64,000 nt of DNA. Source: Hemerocallis citrina. Lineage: Eukaryota; Streptophyta; Magnoliopsida; Asparagales; Asphodelaceae. Under the pieces are notes generated by a model that worked only from the letters and a program-made list of their open reading frames with translations, made no database searches and was not told where the DNA came from. Below are positions 32,925-45,403 of this stretch, in pieces. The stretch covers positions 81,632,230 to 81,696,229 of the forward strand of contig CM030363.1 in assembly GCA_017893485.1 (NCBI GenBank), read 5' to 3'. The first letter of the stretch is position 1; the number at the start of each line of letters is the position of its first letter. The translations under genes were made by a program, and so were the position numbers.

Positions 32925-33770
32925 CGCTGGGTCGCCCGGGCCGCCGAAGCCCCATGCCTTCGGTCGACTGCCGAGCAAGTGTCTTTCCGACCCTGCAAAC
33001 GGAGAAAACTCACTTTCTCCTCAACTTTCGTGCATGATCTCGATCAAACGGCCCAGATCTTGCCGAGGACACTAGACGACAAGATAGTGTTTTCTTGAGA
33101 AATGTGCCCATCTTGAGATGCTAGTCGTCATCCAATGGCTCAGATCGCGCCACGTCGCTCGACCTGCTGAGACCGGACGCCTTCGATCGACTGCCGAACA
33201 AATGCCTTTCCGACCCTGCAAACGAAGAAAACTCACTTTCTCCTCAACTTTCGTGCATGATCTCGATCAGACGGCCCAGATCTTGCCGAGGACACTAGAC
33301 GACAAGATAGTGTTTTCTTGAGAAATGTGCTCGTCTTGAGATGCGCGCCGTCGTCCAACGGCTCAGATTGTGCCACATTGCTCGGACTGCCGAAACCCCA
33401 TGCCTTCGGTCGGCTGCCGAGCAAGTGCCCTTCCGAGCTCGCAAACGGAGGAAAAAGCATCCGAGCGATAACTACCGTTGGCTCTCAGAAATTCGTGCTT
33501 CTAATGATGAACGACCCAGATTGCGCCACGTGCGCTAAAAGACAAGATAGCGTTTTCTTGGGATTCACACCATCATCCGACGGCTCAGATTGCGCCACAT
33601 CGTTCGGCCTGCCTAGCCCCTATCCCTCCGGTCGGCGACCGAGCAAGTGCCTTTCCGAGCTCGCAAACGGAGAAGAAAAACTTCCGAGCGATAGCAGCCG
33701 ATGGGTCTCTCAGAAATTCGTGCTCGTCCACGATCAACGACTCAGATCAAGCCACGTCATAAATCGGTAT
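32925..33770. repeat. About four tandem copies of a 222-bp unit
   Basis: Units carry GCAAACGGAGAAAACTCAC, then GATCTCGATCA, then a TAGTGTTTTCTTG stretch and a CGTCATCCAATGGCTCAGAT-like stretch. They begin near 32995, 33218, 33440 and 33665. Diverged single copies at 23390 and 30890 show the unit has been moved within the element. Confidence 0.85.
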
Positions 33771-34166
33771 TAAAAATCGTTTTTATTTATTTATTTAAAT
33801 CGTTTTATTTATTTAAAAATTGCGAAAAATTTGCTAAAAATTGGGAAAAACTAATTAAAAATTCTAGAAAATAATTAGAAATTTGGGGGTATATTTTTGA
33901 GCCCCTGAACGAACAATTATTGCCTAGAATGTACTGCTAAGGCCCCCGAACAATTAGTAAACACATCGCAAAATTAAATAAATAATCCGAAAAAATAAAT
34001 AAAAGCCGTCGAATACTCGATATGGCTAGAGAACAGCACATGGCATCAAAGAATCACCTCACTACCCCCTTCGAGATTCAAACTCCTCCATTCAGACTCC
34101 GATGCAACTCCACTAGCCACCAAAACAGTCAAACTACTCCTCAAAGGCTGATCACACTCAGTCTTT
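33771..34166. other. AT-rich end of the gypsy 3' region
   Basis: It contains ATTTATTTATTTAAAT tracts and no coding sequence. The base composition differs sharply from the GC-rich arrays before it. Confidence 0.5.
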
Positions 34167-34178
34167 AGGAGTGGGGGG
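34167..34178 (+). other. Polypurine tract of the gypsy element
   Basis: AGGAGTGGGGGG lies four bases before the 3' LTR. Confidence 0.75.
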
Positions 34179-34182
34179 CTCG

Positions 34183-34773
34183 TGATATGGCTAAAAATGG
34201 GGTTAAATCGGAACCGTCCAGATTGGGTGCGAATCTCGAAGCTCGGGGGTAAAATGGTAATTTCACATACAAGTGGATCCAAAGTGGGTACTGGATCCCC
34301 TTCACACGCGACCCAATTACCCACAAACGGATCCACACCGATTGGGCACGGGTCCCGACCCGAGGCAAGCCCAGATCAACAAGAGACAAACCAGGGCCAC
34401 TGATTTGACCAAGTCAACGTGCCTGATTTACTCTCACCGGGAATCGGGGATTAGTTTCCTAAACAGACTGTGAGGATTTTTCTCTTGGCAGTTACACAGG
34501 GAATCAAGCCTCTGATCGCTCCCCTGGCGACTATAAATACCTCCCCTCTGCCACTGTGACCAGGTAATCACTCTTTTTCCACCTTAAGCTCTTTCTTTAA
34601 TCACCACTGGTTACTGACAAGAGCGTCGGAGGGTGCGTCGCCGGAATCAACCCCGATGTTTTGTACTTCCTTGCAGGTTGCGGCAGGAGCAAGAAGGTTT
34701 GGACCAGCTGTTCAGGTTTTCTCGAACTCACAAATCTTATCTGTTTACCCCCACACCGAAATCAGCGGTAACA
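34183..34773 (+). repeat. 3' LTR of the Tat-type gypsy element
   Basis: The 591-bp copy of 15997-16586 starts TGATATGGC, ends GGTAACA, and is followed by the TSD GCTGT. Confidence 0.93.
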
Positions 34774-34778
34774 GCTGT

Positions 34779-35800
34779 CATCACATCCATGAGTCCCATA
34801 TCAAGTTTTTCAGAAACAACGACTTATTAGATATCTAAATGTGATGATGTCCATGACCGGGGAAAATGTTTTTTCATAACATATTCCTGGTCTTTGTGAG
34901 AATCCTTGAACAACTAACTGTGCTTTATATCTTTGGATCTCATTCTTTTCATTTGTTTTTCTTACAAACGCCCATTTAAAACCTATAGGGTTTATTCCTT
35001 TTGGGATTTGTACTATAGGACCAAACACTCCATGTTTTGTAAGGGAATCTAGTTCCGCTTGAATCACATCCTTCCATTTTGGCCAATCTTGACATTCAAG
35101 GATTGTTCGTGATTCAGTGTTATCCTCATTTTCATCACCCTTTTTAATCTCATCTGCTACTGCATATGAGAAAATATCATCCATGACAAATTCTTTTTTA
35201 TTCCAAGTTTCTCTTGAGTATGTGTAAAACACAGATTTCTCATTATTATTGGGTACCGATACCTCTTTCTCAGTCTCTTCCGGGATCTAAGGCATATCAT
35301 CGACCGGAGCGATATGCTTTGTTTTGGAGAAATTGAATCTTTGGTTCAAGACATCTTCCAGACCGCCATGAACTCTCTCTACAGGCGATACTACTTCAGG
35401 AGCTGCATCTTCAGTAGCATTATGGTGTGTTATGTTATTCAATCTTCTTTTCCGGTGAGCTGAATCTTTAGAACCTTTAGGTCTTCCACATTTTTTATGT
35501 GGCATTGTTTCATTTGCTGCTTTATTCAGTTCTTTTGGTATTTCTATTCTGACATATATATTCATAGCTGGTATATGTGATCTAGGCACTTTTGCAGCAT
35601 CATTGAATGCATCAGATAATTCATTTGCAATAGACTGCAAGTGAATAATTATCCTAGTTTTTTGTTCACATTGGGGAGTTCTAGGGTCGAGATGAGATAG
35701 AGTGGGAGTAAGGCCACAATAATTCACGACGTTCTTCTGGAACGAGACATTTATTTTCCCTTTTATCTCCCTTAACGACAGGAATATTGTCTCATCGATG
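34779..35800 (-). pseudogene. Old copia relic 1 resumed: N-terminal reverse transcriptase and integrase C-terminal region
   Basis: On the minus strand, 35232-34810 encodes the start of reverse transcriptase: MDDIFSYAVADEI, WPKWKDVIQAELDSLTKHGV, PIGFKWAFVRKTNEKNEIQR, FSQRPGICYEKTFSPVMD. The integrase C-terminal and linker region (CGLTPTLSHLDPRTPQ, KCGRPKGSKDSA) lies at 35727-35287; a stop near 35287 divides the two. The gypsy element inserted at GCTGT separates this from 14114-15682. Integrase catalytic core, protease and gag are absent: at about 35810 it abuts the LTR-like end of relic 2. Confidence 0.85.
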
Positions 35801-37112
35801 TGACATTTTGGAAAAAATTCTTAGTGCTGAAAAAGATTACAACTAATTCGTCAAGAATCCAGGTGGGTGCGACTTACATTGCCTCATTAAAAAAACCTTT
35901 CGAAGGAAAAAAACCACACGAAAGTTTATTACATTTAGTTCTTACGTAAACTTAAATGAAAAATCACCCCCCCCCCCCCCAGAAATAATACATTTAGTCA
36001 TTACATCCCAGCCTAAAAATTGATCATCCTATACATTTATATGCCTGTATGCTTAAATCTTTTCATGCCAATCTGGTTTACTAACTTTTGAAATCTAGAC
36101 TTTGGGAGGGATTTTGTGAAGAGATCTGCATGGTTCTCTGAAGAATTGATCTACTTTACATTAATTGTTTTTTCTTCTTGAAGCTGGTGGTTGAAGACAA
36201 GTTTTGGTGAGAAGTGCTTCATCCTGTCTCCGTTTATGAAACCTTCTTGAATATTATTTATACAGGCTGCATTATCCTCATAAATGATTGTAGGCTTGTT
36301 GACTTCTGGGAGCTCGCAACTTCCCTTGATACGCTGAACTAGAGACATTGACCATACACATACTCTACTTGCTTCATGAAGTGCAAACATTTCAGAATTA
36401 CTGCTCGATGTTGCTGCAATTGTTTATTTGACTCCTCTCCATGAAATAGTTGCACCACTATTAAGACAAACATATTTTGTTTGTGATATCCCCTTATGGG
36501 GATCAGATAAATAACCTGCGTCTATATATCCAGCAAGGTCAGCATATTCATATGAATAATATAAACCAAGATCTAGTGCATTGTGTGCGCCTACTGCACT
36601 CAAATAGGGTACATCAGGACCCAGAATATCTTCACTTTTTCTTTTGGCCAATATGGATCCTGGTCAACTTTTAGTGACCTGACCACCATAGGTGTACTGA
36701 GAAGATGACAATCACTCATATTGAGTCTTTTCAAGAGATCTTCAGCATATTTGGCTTCATGTAGTAAAATTTCAATTCTATTATGCTCGATCGGTAGGCC
36801 AAGAGAAAATTTTATTTCACCCAATTTTTCATATCAAATTCTTCCTTAGGATAGCTAGCGGATTTTTTAATCTCTTCAGGAGATCCGATCAAGTTTATAT
36901 CATTTACATAGATGGCTGCTATGATGAATTCCTTCATGAATTTCTTTATGAATACGCACCGACATATATGATCATTATTATATCCTTCACTATTCACTGA
37001 TCCTATTGTACTACATTCTTCCAGATTGTTTTAGTCTATATAGGGCTCATTTTAATCTAATACAATGCTTATTTGTAGACTTGGTTTCTGGTAATTTAAA
37101 TCCTTCGGAGAT

Positions 37113-37116
<4 letters not shown>
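35801..37116 (-). pseudogene. Old copia relic 2, non-coding end, RNase H and C-terminal reverse transcriptase
   Basis: 35801-36150 is like 14114-14450 (shared ACTTACATTGCCT and TCATTACATCCCAGCCTAAA), the sequence beyond the coding end. Coding pieces on the minus strand are RNase H (ALHEASRVCVWSMS, YEDNAACINN) at 36390-36151, the connection region at 36651-36424, and the reverse transcriptase core at 36997-36600, where AAIYVNDINLIGSPEE shows the catalytic YVDD changed to YVND. Stops and frameshifts are frequent. (C)14-type slippage occurs near 35970. An AT tract begins at 37117. Confidence 0.85.

Positions 37117-37189
<73 letters not shown>
37117..37189. repeat. (AT)n microsatellite
   Basis: A pure AT dinucleotide run. 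Long Tyr-Ile frames across it on both strands are meaningless. Confidence 0.98.
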
Positions 37190-37736
<547 letters not shown>

Positions 37737-38299
37737 GGGTAACCTTCGGTTGCGAACTGAGCGGTGCGAACTGAGCTTACGAACTGAGTGTTTGGCCGTT
37801 GGATCCAAAATATGAGATTCAATGGCTGTGATTGAATCTCAGGTTTCGGCAGCTTTAAGCGGGGGTAATTTCGTCATTTGGGTTCCGCTGTCCATTAGGC
37901 CCCCCATTATCTCTATCGTTTTCAATCCATTTCGAAAAATCTCCCCCAAATCCCCTCCCTCTATGGCGAAACCCTAATCCCCTAATCCACTATGGCTGTG
38001 ATTGAATCTCAGGTTTCGGCAGCTTTAAGCGGCGGTAATTTCATCATTTGGGTTCTGCTGTCCATTAGCCCCCCATTGTCTATCGTTCTCAACCCATTTT
38101 GAAAAATCTACCCCAAATCCCCTCCCTCTGTGGCGAAACCCTAATCCCCTAATCCACTTCACTCCATCGTTGCGAACTCCTAGACCCAATTCGTGAAACC
38201 CTATTCCCCTTCACTCCATCGTTTCTCAACCTCAAAACCAATTCGAAACACCCAGTTCTACTGTGCGAAACCCAAAATAGAAACCCTAACGGGTGCTCT
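37737..38299. repeat. Left inverted repeat of the 5.0-kb element, with 170-bp internal duplication
   Basis: It matches the inverse of 42331-42770. A segment starting ATGGCTGTGATTGAATCTCA is present at 37822 and again at 37992, so this arm is longer than the right one. A third partial copy of the terminal motif (CTTCGGTTGCGAACCT) lies near 38340. Confidence 0.85.
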
Positions 38300-38911
38300 C
38301 TCTCTCCTCCAATAGCTCCATCGATTTTGTTATGGCTCGCCTTCGGTTGCGAACCTCTGTGTGCGAACTGAGCTTGCGAAAACCTGGGGTTGCCGTTGGA
38401 TCCAAAATAGCTCCAAATGGAAACCCTAGGGTTTTCATCAAGTATAAATTTAGATTTTTTTTGGTTGCGTTTTTCTTTTTCTTCCTTGAATTTGTAGGAA
38501 ACCCAATGAGGTATTTTTCTAATAGAGATTGAATGTTTTATTTGAATTTGTAGGAAGCGTTTGAGCTTCAATGAGTCTTTCTTCATGGCTTGATTTCGAT
38601 TATGGATATATTATTGCCAGTACACTGATGCTTGATATCAATTGAGGGAAGTGTTTGATTCTGACTATTCCCTTTTTAAAATTTTAATTGGTTACTTTAT
38701 TGCATTTTGGTATAGGCAGTTATGACAATCTAGAAATTACAAACAGTTGTAGGCATTTTGCTGTTTCTTCTGTTTGACAAGCATTTGTACGAACAATTCG
38801 TAACGGAAGGCTACCCATATAGACTACAATGAGTGCAGCATTTAGTTTGTTTACTCACTGTTTCTACCATGTTTGATTTGTATTTGACATCTTTTAAGAG
38901 GTTTTATTTAT

Positions 38912-39197
38912 TCAGATTATGGTTGCAACTAGTTGGCGTGGCATAATAATGCAGCCGTAGTGAGATCATGCATCTGAATAAGTGCTATACTAAATCCTGA
39001 TTTTATTTAATGAGTTTTCTGCAATTTGGTTGAGTTGAAATATGAGTTGAAACTTAAACAAAAAATGAGTTGAAACTGAAACTGAAATATGAGTTATTAT
39101 TCTGATTGTGGTTGCAACTAATTGGCGTGGCATAATAATGCAGCCGTAGTGAGATCATGGTTATGAATAAGTGGTTGGGACAACATATGTGCTATAC
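38912..39197. repeat. Direct repeat inside the 5.0-kb element
   Basis: GTTGGCGTGGCATAATAATG or a one-base variant and its flanks occur at 38912-39000 and 39101-39197. A related copy in inverse orientation lies at about 41107-41137. Confidence 0.75.
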
Positions 39198-40439
39198 TCA
39201 TGCTTGATTATATTTGACTTGCTTCATAATAACTTAGTATGTGCAAGGTTGTTCTGAGCCTATATGTACTTCAATTGTTTACAATTTACGGTGATAATAG
39301 TGCAGTCCGATATTGCTAAGCTTTTTATGTTATTTTTTGTAGGGGGGTTGGAGCACTTCCCTCCTTTTGCTACGTGATAGGGCTTCGAGCTGTTTCGTTT
39401 CAGCATCAGCAGCGCCAGAATTCCGACATTTTTTTTAATCTTTTAGTTTATACTGTTAGGCCTCGATTTTGTATATTGATATTCAACTGTATAATGTAAT
39501 ACGAGGTTTGAGTTTGTATACTGTAAATTTTTGGTTCCATGTTGTTCTGATTCCATGGAAGTAAATTATTACTTCTATATTATTTTTCTGTTGAGGGGAA
39601 AAAAAAGTGATCTTTGTTATTTTCTGAAAGAAAATATGAACCATGCTTTGCCCTTGTTTTTGAACTCTAATGGTAGCTTTGCCCTTGTTGAAATAAAATA
39701 TGAACTTTAATGGTAGCTTTGCTTGTTTATGAACCATGCCCAGATGTTCTGATTCCATGTTGAAAGAAAATATGAACTTTAATGGTAGCTTTGCCCTTGT
39801 TTACAAATGCTTATTAGCATGCAAGTTTTTAGTTTATGATGATTTAGGAGGATATTGAACCATGCTTCTGTTGTTATTATTTAAAAATTATGGAAGCATC
39901 TTTCTTTATTTTCAAACAGTGTTGTAGATCATGTACACAGGAGATGCAACTGGGTTGTATCATTCATTATTTAGAAGTTATTGTGTTGTTAACTTTTCTG
40001 CGGTATGAATAGGACTGACTTCCTTGTGGGGCTTGCTGATTGTTTGTAACTACTATTGCAGCGGAACAACATAGGTATAGTTGCATACAAATACAGTAAC
40101 AATTAATTATAGTGATTGCAATTGTATCTACCTGATTGCACTGCGATTTTTGCAAATGAAATTGTAAGTAGAAATGTGGAGGATGAGAACATGCAATCCC
40201 TGCATATTACACTTGAAAGTTGCAACTGCAAATCACTAAAGAGTTGCAAGGACTGCAAATCAGTTGAAAGTTACCTCATTTGCATGTTTGTCAGATTTGG
40301 ACTCAGTGCAGGAAAGGGATTCTAAGCACTTCATATATGAGTTTGCTATTCCTGTAGAGTGCACACATACTTTATATTTACTGTGAATGATACAAGAAAC
40401 TTGAGCAAGTATACAAACTCATTTTTCAACTGTATAATG

Positions 40440-40740
40440 TATTACGCAACTGATATATGAGTTCACACTTGAACAAAAAATGAGTTGAAACTGAAACTGA
40501 AATATGAGTTGAAGTTGAAACTGGAACTGAAACTGAAATATGAGTTGTATTTGCAACTGAAACAAGTTGAAACTGAAACTGATATATGAGTTGAAACTGA
40601 AACTCATATATGAGTTGAAACTGAAACTGAAATATGAGTTGAAACTGAAGCTGAAATATGAGTTGAATATCGTACTTAAAAGGAGCTAATTCTTCCTATT
40701 ACAATGGTTTCCACAAAAGCTATGAGTTGAAACTGAAATA
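40440..40740. repeat. GAGTTGAAACTGAAACTGAAATAT array
   Basis: Irregular tandem units built from TGAGTTGAAACTGAAACTG occur here, with a small related patch at 39025-39095. No coding meaning is likely. Confidence 0.85.
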
Positions 40741-42330
40741 TACATTGGTTTCCTATTACAATGGCCACAACCACAAAAGCTAAGTCTTCCTATTACAAAA
40801 GTAGACTACGAAAAAAAAATTACAGGACTATCATCCAATGGCAATGAAGAGCTCAATTTTCTGTAACGAATTTCCAGCATCACACACTCGGTAACCTCCA
40901 GTAACCGTGCAAACTGCAAGCATTAACAAAGAAAGGGTTTAGATAGATGATATTAAGCTTTTTTTATCTGAGATATCAACACAACTAATTAACATATTTT
41001 AAGTAAATGTAGGCTCAGAACACAACTTAGCATATGACAGAGATTTACATTATTGTCAACTGAATCAAGCATGACTGAAAAGCATCATAATTATGTTCAC
41101 ACTTGGGCTGCAATACTATGCCACGCCAACAAGTTGACCAAGTGTAGTTTATGTGCATCAATTTGAAGACATTTGATCCCCTCTCTCTTCTCATTTTGTA
41201 CTATTTTTTTCTGATAGTATATGCAATTGAACAAGTAGGCTGTTAGAATATTTAGCATTATATATCTGTATGGCTGCAAAGGCCTTGAAAATGGAAGGGA
41301 TGCTGTGATATATTTAAAATTTACAGCTACCTAATTTAAGTAAATTATTCTAATTCTGAGGTATTACTTTGAACAAGTAAATATAGCAACAAACATTATA
41401 AAAAAAGTCACTAGTTCATTAGAGATTAAGCACTAGTTCATTATAAAAAAAGTCACTAGTCCAATAAAAAAAGTCAGAAGGCAAGGTAAAGGATTGGAAT
41501 CATTAGAGATTAAGCACTAGTTCATTAATTAAGAGGTTGGTGATAATGATGATATTGAACACCTTTTTGACAAATTATATGTTAAATTAGTTCGTTAATT
41601 AGAGATTAAATAGTTAGTTATATATATATATATATGCTACTATTATTTAAGATGTTGTACGTCTATTTCGAGGACAGCTTAAGACACTTGGTTGGTTTGG
41701 ATCTTTTAAAGCCAGAACTTACACTAGAATCATACTGTATGAGTTTCGACAAAAATTTGGAATTTGGATCGGTACATATATAGTGACTAAAAGAAGAGAA
41801 TATTATACTGGTTCAATCATCAATGTGCGTGCTCAGAGTAGTAATTAATGCATGTACAGTTCTCGTGTTGCTCTCTTCAGTATTGACATGCATGCCCAAG
41901 TCGTTGTGTGACCTCTATCTCTATTTCTCTATTTTCAAGATTAAACAAGACTCACATAGTAGAGTAAAATCAGTTCAGAAAGACAGTCGACAAACCATTA
42001 CACTCCTCATTGCTCTCTTCAGTATTGGAACTTTTAATCAATTTCTTTCATACTCACAGGTTGTTCAATTTTGTTGAAGAGGGCTCGATGAAACAGAAAC
42101 CAACACAACCAATTACTCAACAGATCTCCTTTCATCAATATCTCCTTTCATCAATTATTGTCATCAGATCTCCTTTCATCAATATCCATACCTATTATCA
42201 AAGGAAACGAAACAGAAACCAACACAACCAATTACTCAACAATTCTACATATTATTTCAAAAAATAATGAGACTGAAACAGAAAAAAAATACCTAATTTG
42301 AAGAAGGAGGAGTTCGCACAGCAGATTTTG

Positions 42331-42770
42331 GAGAGCACCCGTTAAGGTTTCTATTTTGGGTTTCGCACAGCAGAACTGGGTGTTTCGAATTGGTTTTGAG
42401 GTTGAGAAACGATGGAGTGAAGGGGAATAGGGTTTCATGAATTGGGTCTGGGAGTTCGCAACGATGGAGTGAAGTGGATTAGGGTTTCGCTCGATGGTTT
42501 GAGATTGAGAGACGACGATTTGAAGGCGATTAGGGTTTCGCCACAGAGGGAGCGGATTTGGGGGAGATTTTTCGAAATGGGTTGAGAACGATAGAGACAA
42601 TGGGGGGCTAATGGACAGCGGAACCCAAATGACGAAATTACCCCCCGCTTAAAGCTGCCGAAACCTGAGATTCAATCACAGCCATTGAATCTCATATTTT
42701 GGATCCAACGGCCAAACACTCAGTTCGTAAGCTCAGTTCGCACCACTCAGTTCGCAACCGAAGGTTACCC
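42331..42770. repeat. Right inverted repeat of the 5.0-kb element
   Basis: About 440 bp, inverse of the left arm; it ends CGCAACCGAAGGTTACCC. It has an extra segment near 42485-42530 that is absent from the left arm. Confidence 0.85.
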
Positions 42771-42811
<41 letters not shown>

Positions 42812-42984
42812 TTAAATAAATAAAGGAGTTTTGGGGGGAGATTTGAATTTGAGTTTTTGGGGGTAAAATGTGTTTTGTGATGTTAGAACTGGGCCTTTGA
42901 TTTTGGGGAAATTGAAGGAGTGCCACTTAATAGCTTTCTTTGTGTTTTATTATATAGATATATATATCACTGTCTATGTTACCA
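42771..42984. other. Spacer with TA and GA simple repeats
   Basis: (TA)n at about 42771-42790 is followed by (GA)n to 42811 and unassigned sequence. The last bases (TAGGTATGCTGTCATC) belong to the copia relic and show the undisturbed form of the gypsy target site. Confidence 0.6.
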
Positions 42985-43905
42985 TGTAGGTATGCTGTCA
43001 TCACATCCATGAGTCTCATATCAAGTTTTTCAGAAACAAAGTGACTTATTAGATAATTAATGTGATGATTTCCATGGCCGGGCAATATGTTTATTCACAA
43101 TCTATTCTCGATCTTTGTGAAAATCCTTGATCAACTAACCGTGCTTTATACATTTAGATCTCATTCTTTTCATTTTGTTTTTCTTATGAACACTCATTTA
43201 AAATATACAGGGTTTATTCCTTTTGGGGTTTGTATTATAGGACCAAATACTCCACATTTTGCGAGGAAATCTACTTTCGCTTGAATCACATCCTTCCATT
43301 TTGGTCAATCTTTTCTCTGTCGACATTCAAGGATTGTTCGTGGTTCGGTGTTATCCTCATTTTCATTACCATTTTTAATCTCATTTGTTGTTGTATATGA
43401 GAAAATTTCATTCATAAAAAACTCATTTTGATTCCAAGTTCCTCCTAAGTATGTATAAAACATAGATTTTTCATTATAGTTGGGTACCAGTGCTTTTTTC
43501 TCAGCCCTTTCTGGGATCTAAGGCATATCCTCAACCGGAGTGATATGCTTTGTTTTGGAGGAATTGAATCTTTAGTTCAAGACATCTTCTAGACTGTCAT
43601 GAACTCTCTCTACATGAGATGGTACTTCAGGAGCAGCTTCTTCAGGTGATTCATTAACTCTCTCCACATGAGATGCTACTTCAGGAGCATTATGGTGTGT
43701 TATGTTATTTAATCCCCTCTTCCGAGGAGCTGAATCTTTAGAACCTTTAGGTCTTCCACATTTTTGATGTGGAAATATTTCATTTGGTGCTTTATTTTGT
43801 TCTTTTGGTATTTCTATTCTAACAATTATATGCATAGCTGGTATATGTGATCTAGTCACTTTTGTAGTAGTATTGAAGCATTTGGTAATTCATTTGCAAT
43901 AGACT
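42985..43905 (-). pseudogene. Old copia relic 2 resumed: N-terminal reverse transcriptase and integrase linker
   Basis: The minus strand has the same order as 34779-35727. The reverse-transcriptase start region at about 43500-43090 is badly decayed. The linker at 43859-43572 shows VRIEIPKEQNKAPNE and KCGRPKGSKDSAPRKR, with a duplicated VERV(N/H)(E/D)S segment. At 43905 it is cut by a long LTR (TSD candidate AGACT). Confidence 0.8.
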
Positions 43906-44155
43906 TGTAACTCCTGTTTCCGATTGTACAAATTTTCTATATATATTTGTATTCGATTATTTATAAAAAAAATTCCGTTCTCTTAAATTCATTTTTTGGA
44001 TCTCCTATTGGAGCCCAACCCAACCCAAATCCCAAAACCTTAAACCCAATTAATCTAAACCTGAAACCACCACTTTACTCCCTCCACTAACTGCATAAAC
44101 TAATCCCCTCACTACTCAATTAATTACCTCCCCCCCCCCCCCCCAATCTCCTAAT

Positions 44156-44575
44156 GAAAATTTTGCCAAAATGCCCTTGTTTTTGAAAATAATTAGCGAA
44201 CTACCCTTGTTTCGAAAACATTTAGCGATTTGCCCTTGTCTGTGACACGTCAGCAACAAACGTTATTGGGAAAAACGTCATCAGCTAATTGTATGTCGTT
44301 ATTCCCAATAACGGCATCTTCATTTGAAAAAATTTACGTATCGTTATTCCCAATAACGGCATTGGTTATTTTTAGTATAGAACTATAATGTATCAACATT
44401 GGCTCGAGATTGGAAAGCAAAAAAGAAATGAACTGATGCCGTTATTCTGGAGAACGGCATAGTTTGTACTGATGCCGTTTTTCAGAATAACGGCATCAGT
44501 TATTTACTTTTTGCACAAATCCCTATAATCGAAAACCCCTTCTTCTCCCCCTCTTCACTTCTGATTCGTAAAACT
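44156..44575. repeat. Left terminal inverted repeat of the PMD-carrying element
   Basis: It matches the inverse of 49511-49930 over its length with scattered changes. It begins GAAAATTTTGCCAAAATGCC and contains five palindromic units of the type GCCGTTATT...AATAACGGC. Confidence 0.95.
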
Positions 44576-44716
44576 TCACATCTTTGGCTGCGAAAACCCT
44601 AGACGCTCTTAAAAAAAAATTCCACAAGATCTTCGGTGTGTTATTGACTTCAATTTCGGAGTATACTCTTCAATCCTTCATTCAGAGTTCCTTCTCATTC
44701 CGAATCCGAAATCTTT

Positions 44717-45399
44717 GTAAGTAACCAAAAACCCTAATTTGTATTTTGTATAGTTGATTTTGACTGTTTTATTATGTAGTATAGTACAAATATTGTAGAT
44801 TAGGGTTATTGAAGTAGTAATTTTGGAAGTATTGTTAGTGAAGTAAGGTTTACTAAATGTTGAATTTTTGAGAAGCTCAAATTCTTAAATATTCAAGTAC
44901 TTTATTTTGAAGTAGGGGTTTTGAAGATCCTAATACACTTAATTACTACCAAGTAAACCAGTCCTATGTTGTTCAAACAATTGATAAGATGTTAAGTATT
45001 GTAGAGTATATGTTTTCCTGTTTTTTGAAGTAGGGGTTGTGCTCACATGAACAAAAGTTTCATCCCCATTAACACATCCAGTATATGTGATTAAGGAGTA
45101 GTTGAGTGTTGTGTTTGGTAGTTCTTCTTGTATGCATAGAAGATCATCTTTTATATATATCCTGCATTGCTAATTTCAACAAAAGGGCATTTGCTACACT
45201 ATCTGCCTAGGCTCATCTCAGTGTAAGGAGAATTGTATACATCACCTATATATATATACACACCTACTTCATGTCAGTGTGAGGGGAATTTATATCAGAT
45301 ACATACATATACACACTACAATTCACTAGCAGATCTCTGCTCATGCTCTCAATTTTTCTACTGAAAATGTTGTTGATTAGTCTTTGTTAATGTGTACAG
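44717..45399 (+). other. Probable 5' UTR intron of the PMD gene
   Basis: A donor-like TTTGTAAGTAA at 44717 and an acceptor-like GTGTACAGG at 45398-45399 lie just before the start codon. The stretch is AT-rich and non-coding. Confidence 0.55.
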
Positions 45400-45403
45400 G
45401 CCA

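Larger units (their letters stand above)
15997..34773 (+). mobile_element. Giant Tat-type Ty3/gypsy retrotransposon, TSD GCTGT
   Basis: LTRs at 15997-16586 and 34183-34773 are flanked by GCTGT (15992-15996 and 34774-34778). The element is 18.8 kb, or 16.0 kb without the nested solo LTR at 26554-29282. gag-pol with two RNase H domains occupies the first third. The remaining two thirds hold tandem repeats and antisense reading frames. Dual RNase H and a very long 3' region are known traits of the Tat clade. By eye the LTRs differ at about 2-3% of positions, so the insertion is older than the copia element at 3921. The target was an old copia reverse-transcriptase relic. Confidence 0.93.
37737..42770. 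mobile_element. 5.0-kb non-autonomous DNA transposon with long terminal inverted repeats
   Basis: The ends read GGGTAACCTTCGGTTGCG on the left and its inverse on the right, and similarity extends for hundreds of bases. No credible protein is encoded. Long inverted repeats suggest a Mutator-like origin, but a TSD cannot be read because both flanks are simple repeats (TG/TA left, TA/GA right). The interior holds several duplicated and inverted segments. It is inserted in, or next to, old copia relic 2. Confidence 0.8.

Noticed and set aside
22535..33770. CRISPR-like direct repeat arrays
   Set aside because: Units are head-to-tail without unique spacers, within a plant retrotransposon.
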